Assembly: GCA_026692885.1 (NCBI GenBank) | Contig: JAPLNJ010000507.1 | Location: 1-10,731 of the forward strand | DNA length: 10,731 nucleotides | From: Planctomycetota bacterium | GTDB lineage: Bacteria > Planctomycetota > Planctomycetia > Pirellulales > Pirellulaceae | Direction: 5' to 3' | Shown here: piece after piece, positions 6,037 through 10,731 of the stretch | Position numbering within the stretch: the stretch's first letter is position 1 | Layout of the letters: the number at the start of each line of letters is the position of its first letter | The notes under the pieces: model-generated | What the model was told of the DNA's origin: nothing | Seen by the model: the letters and a program-made list of their open reading frames with translations, nothing else | The model's database searches: none | Program-made: the position numbers and the translations under genes

Positions 6037-6074
6037 CTCGTTAACCAAAAGAACTGAACGAGAAAGAAGACGTC

Positions 6075-7598
6075 ATGTCTCCTTTGCCCGACAACACGAA
6101 CTACGAGTACGACGTGTTCTTGAGTTACGCATGCGCAGAGAACGAGATTCCAGCAGGTGCCATGAAAGGTTGGGTGACGGTTTTCTTTGAGACGCTCAAG
6201 GCAGAACTCGGGAAGTCTGCATTGGGAAAGCGGATCGGCATTCGAGTCTGGTGGGACCAAACAGAAATTGATGGTTCGAAGCCTCTGCGACATCAGATCT
6301 TAGGCACACTGCCCAAGACTCGCTTGCTTGTCGTCTTATTGTCCCAGTCGTATCTGGAATCGGATTGGTGCCGCGATGAACGACAAGCGTTTATCTCCGC
6401 GATGAAAGACAGACCATTGGGAGACCAGCGAATCTTCCTACTCGATCTTGGCAATGTCGAGGAGAAGAGCCGCCCAGCAGAATTTCGAAACCTGGGCCTG
6501 AAAGGATTTCCATTTTACACATCAGACAAGCTGAAATTCGGCCATCCGGTCCCCAATGCGACATGGAACGAGCACCTACCGTTCTTCAAAGACTTGACGA
6601 AACTCGCCGAGAAAATCGCCGCTCGACTCGGTGAACTCGGCATACATGTGCCCCTTGCCAACCAGCGACCTGACGCGAAACCGGTTGCCACGGTTTACCT
6701 TGCTCAGACGACTGATGACCTCGATGATGAGCGAGAGGAACTAGCCAAAGATCTTGCTCAGCATGGTTTCCGAATACTCCCGGATGACGCGCTGCCGCTG
6801 GAGCAAGAAGGTTGTCGGCGAAAAATCTATCAATGTTTAGATGACAATCCAGCGGTGTTTGTGCAACTGATTGGTCCTCATGCTGGGAGAAGGTTTAAAA
6901 GCAGCGATGAGACCGTCGTAACGCTCCAATATCTCTGTGCCATCGAACGCTCGCCAAAGATCCCGATTCTGCAATGGCATGACAAAGTTGTCAGCATTGA
7001 CGGCATTCAACACGACCGCCTCAAGGCGTTGTTGTCCAATCCAGACGTTCGCACGGAACCACTTGAAGCTTTCAAAGCGGAAGTTCGTAACAAAGCGACG
7101 CCGCCGAAACCTAGGCAGGCGTTGCTTCAACACGGAGTGCAACACGCCGACTCGCAACCTAGAAAGTTGCCACCGGCCGTGTTTGTCCAAAGCGACTCCG
7201 TTGATCTGGCGGCCGCCGAGCAACTGTCAAAGCTGCTCACGCAACATCTGCACTTTCGCAGTGGGTGGTCCAAGAGCAGTGATGATCCTGATGAGCAGTC
7301 TGCTTATCGCGATATGCAACAGGAGTGGCTGGAAGACTGCGATGCCATCGTGCTCCTGCATGGAATCGCTAAAGCCGTCAAAATTGAGCAGTTGATTCAT
7401 CGTCTGTGGAAATTGGAGCAGAAACGCGACAAGCCACTAAGGCTGAAGATGCTCTACGTTGGACCGCCCAAAGACAAGATGCACGCAAGCGTGGGTGATC
7501 CGAACTTTGTTGAGATTGACTGCAGCCAGGACTCGGAATTGAACCTAGCCAAGCTCCAACTCGTCCTCGCGACGCTTTGGCAGGAGGATGCATCGTGA
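6075..7598 (+). CDS. TIR-domain protein with two further TIR/DUF4062-like modules
   Basis: This 507-residue protein has three modules. Residues about 10-185 are a TIR domain: YDVFLSYACAENE (12-24), IRVWWDQTEIDGSKP (56-70, BB-loop region), LLVVLLSQSYLESDWCRDER (84-103). In NAD-cleaving TIRs the glutamate of WCxxE is catalytic; here it is E102. Residues about 204-340 (ATVYLAQTTDDLDDEREELA, GFRILPDD, AVFVQLIGPHAGRR, IPILQW) resemble the DUF4062/TIR-like modules that often follow TIR domains in conflict systems. Residues about 367-505 (PAVFVQSDSVDLAAAEQLSK, WLEDCDAIVLLHG, LKMLYVGPP) look like a third flavodoxin-like fold. No membrane segment or signal peptide is seen. Its TGA overlaps the GTG of the STAND gene (GTGA, 7595-7598), so the two are likely translated together and act together, probably with this protein as effector or signal maker. 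The GC content is visibly lower than upstream. An antiphage role is inference. Confidence 0.9.
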   Translation: MSPLPDNTNYEYDVFLSYACAENEIPAGAMKGWVTVFFETLKAELGKSALGKRIGIRVWWDQTEIDGSKPLRHQILGTLPKTRLLVVLLSQSYLESDWCRDERQAFISAMKDRPLGDQRIFLLDLGNVEEKSRPAEFRNLGLKGFPFYTSDKLKFGHPVPNATWNEHLPFFKDLTKLAEKIAARLGELGIHVPLANQRPDAKPVATVYLAQTTDDLDDEREELAKDLAQHGFRILPDDALPLEQEGCRRKIYQCLDDNPAVFVQLIGPHAGRRFKSSDETVVTLQYLCAIERSPKIPILQWHDKVVSIDGIQHDRLKALLSNPDVRTEPLEAFKAEVRNKATPPKPRQALLQHGVQHADSQPRKLPPAVFVQSDSVDLAAAEQLSKLLTQHLHFRSGWSKSSDDPDEQSAYRDMQQEWLEDCDAIVLLHGIAKAVKIEQLIHRLWKLEQKRDKPLRLKMLYVGPPKDKMHASVGDPNFVEIDCSQDSELNLAKLQLVLATLWQEDAS

Positions 7599-10500
7599 AG
7601 GACACGACGTCCATATTAACGACACTCCATTACCCCTATCCCGGCATTCGTCCGTTTCGCCGTGACGAGGCGTATCTGTTCTTCGGACGCGACGAACAGA
7701 CCAAGTCGCTGTTGTTCCGGCTACATCGCGGTCATTTCCTAGCAGTAGTTGGAGCGTCGGGAAGCGGCAAATCGTCTTTGGTAAAGGCAGGCCTGATTCC
7801 CGAAATTGAAGCCGGTGGCTTGGGCACCGCCGGATCGGATTGGCATATCGCCGATTTACGACCGGGCAATTCGCCCTTGCTGAACCTTGCCCGGGGGCTC
7901 ATCCATAGCGGCTTTTTGGGAGACGATTGGCCGGATGATGATATTTCCCTCGGACTGCTGCTGTCGCGGTTGCAAGTCGGGCCTCGGGCGCTCATCGAAG
8001 TGTTGCACTCGGTCGCAATTCCCTCGCTTACAAACCTGCTGATCTTGGCCGACCAGTTCGAAGAAATCTTCCGCTTCTATACCGAACAGACGGCGAATGA
8101 AGCACTCAAATTCGTGAATTTACTCATGGCCACTGCCAAGGACCGAAACGTTCCGGTCTACGTCGTCATCACAATGCGTTCGGATTATTTGGGTGAATGT
8201 GCGATGTTCCCCGGCCTGCCCGAATTGCTCAACGACACACAATTCCTCTGCCCTCGCCTGACGCGAGACCAGATGACCGAGGCCATCGAACTTCCCGCGA
8301 AACTCTTTAGGAAAACGGTGGAGCCCGGGCTTGCAAGTCTTATGATCAACGACGTCGGAGTCAATGCCGACCAACTCCCCTTGATTCAACATTGCTTGGC
8401 AAGGATGTGGGAGAAGGCCGCTGAATTTCCCAGAGTGCCGACATTCAGTGAAAGCCCGCCCCAATTCCACCCGCAACCGCTGACATTGAACCGATACCGA
8501 CGTGAGCGGCTTGAGAAAAGTGGAGAAGAAGCCAAGGATCCAGCTGTATTCGTTGCTTTGTCACATCACGCCGACGAACTTCTCGATGAATTTCAGGATC
8601 CAGAATTGCTTCGTGTCGTTGAGCGAGTGTTTCGTGCCTTAGCAAGTCGAGGTCCGAGCGGCCAAATGGTCCGGCGTTCCGTCACGATCCGTCAACTTGC
8701 CCTAGAGTTGTCCCGAACGGCTGAATCTGACGAAGTGGACCGGATTGAGTCTCAAGTGATCATGGTCGTCAATGCATTCCGCGCTGACGGTCACAACTTT
8801 CTCATTCCGTCAGTATACGATTCGCCGACGCTTACGTCGGACACACTGGCTGACATCAGCCATGAATCGCTACTTCGGCAGTGGGTCACACTGAAGAAGT
8901 GGGTCGAGGAGGAATCTCGATCTGCTGCAATGTTTCGACGGCTTGCGGATACCGCGCGGCGATGGCAACTCGATGAAGCTGAGCTTCTCCGTGGACGCGA
9001 ATTGACTGCCATTCGAACCTGGCAAAAGAAAGAGCTTCCCAACAAGGCTTGGGCGAGTCGTTACGACGACGACTTCGATTTAGCATTCGAGTTCTTGGCG
9101 AAGAGTATTGAGGCAAGCCGAGACATAGACGTCCAAGAGAAAGTACAGCAGGAGGAAGTCCAGGAAGCTCAAACGGAAGCCGTTTTTGACGTTTTCCTGT
9201 CACACAATAGTGCTGACAAACCAGCCGTTGAGTATCTCGCCGACAGATTGGTTAAAGACCAAGGCTTACGCGTTTGGTTTGACAAATGGAATCTCGTTCC
9301 TGGTGCGCAGTGGCAAGTGGAAATCGAATCTGCAATCGAACAATCCGCGACCACCGCCGTTTTTATTGGGCCGAGTGGTTCGGGAGCGTGGTCCAATGAG
9401 GAGTTCTCGCTAGCGCTTCGCCGCGCCGTACGCTCACGAGACGGGTTTCGCATTGTCCCCGTCCTTCTTCCCGGAGCTAACGCTGAGTCCGTCCCCGATT
9501 TTCTGCAACTTTATACGTGGGTCGATTTTGGACAGGGCCTCGATAATCCTGAGGCATTTAACCGGTTGGTCGCTGGCATTCGTGGAGAAGCTTCCACATC
9601 GGAAGCGACTGAGCTACCAGACGAGCCCGCCCCATACCGCGGCCTAGCCGCTTTTGAGCCAAAGCATGCGGAAATCTTTTTTGGACGTGATGCAGAAACT
9701 GCGATGCTTGTGCGAGACTTGATTCGCAATCATTTCGTAGCGGTAATTGGACCATCTGGTTGCGGCAAATCATCTCTCGTCAAAGCCGGGATCTGGACAC
9801 AAGCGGCAGCCAAGCGACTCGAAAAGGAGAATCGTCCGCCCTTTTCCGAATGGAATGTTCTGACGATCAGGCCAGGCAGTAGGCCAGTGGAGTCCATGGC
9901 GATTGAGGTCGCGTCGCTGTTACAAATGCCTGAACAAGGAATTCGCCGTCTAGAACTTATACACCGGCTTGAGGAGACAATTCGACAGGAAGACAATGGA
10001 CTTCAGTCGGTGATGGCGAAGGTCGTCCAAGGCGACGGTCGTCCAACGGTGATCATCGTTGACCAATTGGAGGAATTGTTTACGCACGGGAATGACTCGC
10101 CAAGCGGACCAAACGACGCCCATCGTTTTATCGGCAATCTGATTGACCTCGTTCATCCCGGCAACAAGCAAGTCCATGTCATCATTACGCTTAGGTCGGA
10201 TTACTTAGCGCAATGTCTCGGGAATCGCGGCTTGGCGGGCCTTTTTCAGGATCATACGTTGCTGTTGGGACACCTCTCTCAGGAGTCTTTGCGTGAGGCT
10301 ATTGTTGCTCCTGCTCAAAGAGTCGGGGCTTATTTTGAGAGAGGCTTGGTGGAGCGAATGCTTGGGGACGTGAAAGACCAACCCGGTTCCCTTTCGCCGC
10401 TTCAGTATTGCTTGCTCGAACTGTGGCGTCGGCGGAGTGGATACTGGCTAACAATTCCGGCGTACGAAGAAATAGGAGGTGTTCAAGGCGCGTTGTCCCG

Positions 10501-10731
10501 ACGTGCAGATCGAGTTTATCAAGAACTCGATATGAAACAGCAATCCATCGCTCGCTCTGTCTTGCTAAGGCTAATTGGGATTAGTGCCGACACTAGGGAT
10601 TATCGACGTCGGGTAATGCGTCCCGAACTCTACTCGGCAGACCTACCTCGCGAAGAGGTTGATAGTGTTATTTTAAGACTTTCCCACGAAGCACTAGTTC
10701 TTTGCACAGATGAATTTGTCGAGATTACAAA
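7595..10731 (+). CDS. nSTAND1 NTPase - TIR - nSTAND1 NTPase fusion protein (3' end beyond the window)
   Basis: I translated the frame line by line: it is open from the GTG at 7595 to the window edge, 1045 codons without a stop. Module 1, residues about 12-460, is an nSTAND1 NTPase: YPGIRPFRRDEAYLFFGRDE, Walker A GASGSGKSS (53-61), Walker B LLILADQFEEIF (148-159), MRSDY (194-198), QLPLIQHCLARMW (260-272) and the closing ADISHESLLRQW (419-430). Module 2, residues about 528-662, is a TIR domain: FDVFLSHNSADK, LRVWFDKWNLVPG, and GAWSNEEFSLAL with likely catalytic E603. Module 3, from about 679, is a second nSTAND1: Walker A GPSGCGKSS (719-727), Walker B TVIIVDQLEELF (818-829), LRSDY (866-870), SLSPLQYCLLELW (932-944); the window ends just before its expected HEAL motif. 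Residues about 505-527 are a charged, Q/E-rich linker. STAND proteins are ATP switches that oligomerise on sensing a trigger. The sensor is not seen and may follow. Confidence 0.93.
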   Translation, partial: MKDTTSILTTLHYPYPGIRPFRRDEAYLFFGRDEQTKSLLFRLHRGHFLAVVGASGSGKSSLVKAGLIPEIEAGGLGTAGSDWHIADLRPGNSPLLNLARGLIHSGFLGDDWPDDDISLGLLLSRLQVGPRALIEVLHSVAIPSLTNLLILADQFEEIFRFYTEQTANEALKFVNLLMATAKDRNVPVYVVITMRSDYLGECAMFPGLPELLNDTQFLCPRLTRDQMTEAIELPAKLFRKTVEPGLASLMINDVGVNADQLPLIQHCLARMWEKAAEFPRVPTFSESPPQFHPQPLTLNRYRRERLEKSGEEAKDPAVFVALSHHADELLDEFQDPELLRVVERVFRALASRGPSGQMVRRSVTIRQLALELSRTAESDEVDRIESQVIMVVNAFRADGHNFLIPSVYDSPTLTSDTLADISHESLLRQWVTLKKWVEEESRSAAMFRRLADTARRWQLDEAELLRGRELTAIRTWQKKELPNKAWASRYDDDFDLAFEFLAKSIEASRDIDVQEKVQQEEVQEAQTEAVFDVFLSHNSADKPAVEYLADRLVKDQGLRVWFDKWNLVPGAQWQVEIESAIEQSATTAVFIGPSGSGAWSNEEFSLALRRAVRSRDGFRIVPVLLPGANAESVPDFLQLYTWVDFGQGLDNPEAFNRLVAGIRGEASTSEATELPDEPAPYRGLAAFEPKHAEIFFGRDAETAMLVRDLIRNHFVAVIGPSGCGKSSLVKAGIWTQAAAKRLEKENRPPFSEWNVLTIRPGSRPVESMAIEVASLLQMPEQGIRRLELIHRLEETIRQEDNGLQSVMAKVVQGDGRPTVIIVDQLEELFTHGNDSPSGPNDAHRFIGNLIDLVHPGNKQVHVIITLRSDYLAQCLGNRGLAGLFQDHTLLLGHLSQESLREAIVAPAQRVGAYFERGLVERMLGDVKDQPGSLSPLQYCLLELWRRRSGYWLTIPAYEEIGGVQGALSRRADRVYQELDMKQQSIARSVLLRLIGISADTRDYRRRVMRPELYSADLPREEVDSVILRLSHEALVLCTDEFVEIT

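Noticed and set aside
5406..6293. Minus-strand open frame of 295 codons across the DUF1016 end, HsdM relic and TIR gene start
   Set aside because: It crosses three sequences that are clearly coding or relic on the plus strand; residues are arginine-rich and low in information, as in antisense frames of GC-rich genes.
7732..10177. Several minus-strand open frames of 66-118 codons inside the STAND gene
   Set aside because: All are shadows. The plus frame from 7595 was checked codon by codon and is open throughout with NTPase and TIR motifs.
10672..10700. LSHEALVLC near the window end taken as the closing HEAL motif of the second NTPase
   Set aside because: The residues around it (VILRLSHEALVLCTDEFVEIT) fit the segment just before that motif; the true motif should begin right after the window end.
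1..10731. CRISPR array, tRNA or rRNA genes
   Set aside because: No regularly spaced repeat-spacer series, and no cloverleaf or rRNA-like segment was noticed on either strand. The repeats seen are the palindromes, direct repeats and transposase relics listed.

Overview
The window reads as an accessory stretch of a GC-rich bacterial chromosome, most likely a planctomycete. The hints are a response regulator fused to an RsbW-like kinase, a YetF-type DUF421 membrane protein, relics of the RAYT-type (REP-associated) transposase family that is common in planctomycetes, and a dispersed palindromic repeat whose arms read like the 'RSVSE' false ORFs seen in those genomes. The assignment rests on recalled family resemblance, because there is no rRNA or marker gene here.

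Left part (1-3181): a terminator-like hairpin, a start-less minus-strand ORF of unknown function, the stub of an FAD-dependent oxidoreductase, an orphan addiction-module antitoxin on the minus strand, a DUF421/YetF membrane protein, a large nested inverted repeat, and a 332-residue receiver-HATPase protein. The last three intact genes look functional; the pieces around them are debris.

Middle (3182-6050): a gene graveyard. Two relics of the same RAYT-type transposase share a 92-base segment. Between them lies a RelB/DinJ-type antitoxin with an overlapping second ORF that runs into the second relic. A DUF1016/YhcG-type nuclease gene follows; it has lost its centre in frame, including the expected first catalytic aspartate, and carries two 25-base palindromes inside its coding sequence. 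Its stop overlaps the start of an HsdM (type I DNA methyltransferase) relic reduced to little more than its SAM-binding motif. Together these suggest a decayed type I restriction-modification locus.

Right part (6075-10731): the interesting system. Two genes with visibly lower GC are joined by a GTGA stop/start overlap. The first encodes 507 residues with an N-terminal TIR domain and two further Rossmann/flavodoxin-like modules. The second is open from 7595 to the window edge (1045 codons, no stop) and encodes nSTAND1 NTPase - TIR - nSTAND1 NTPase in one chain. The pair looks like a STAND/TIR immune system: the NTPases would sense and assemble, and the TIR domains would act as NAD-consuming or signalling effectors. 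It sits directly after the decayed restriction-modification locus, as expected of a defence island. The duplicated STAND module around an internal TIR, paired with a separate TIR protein, is the best candidate here for something undescribed.
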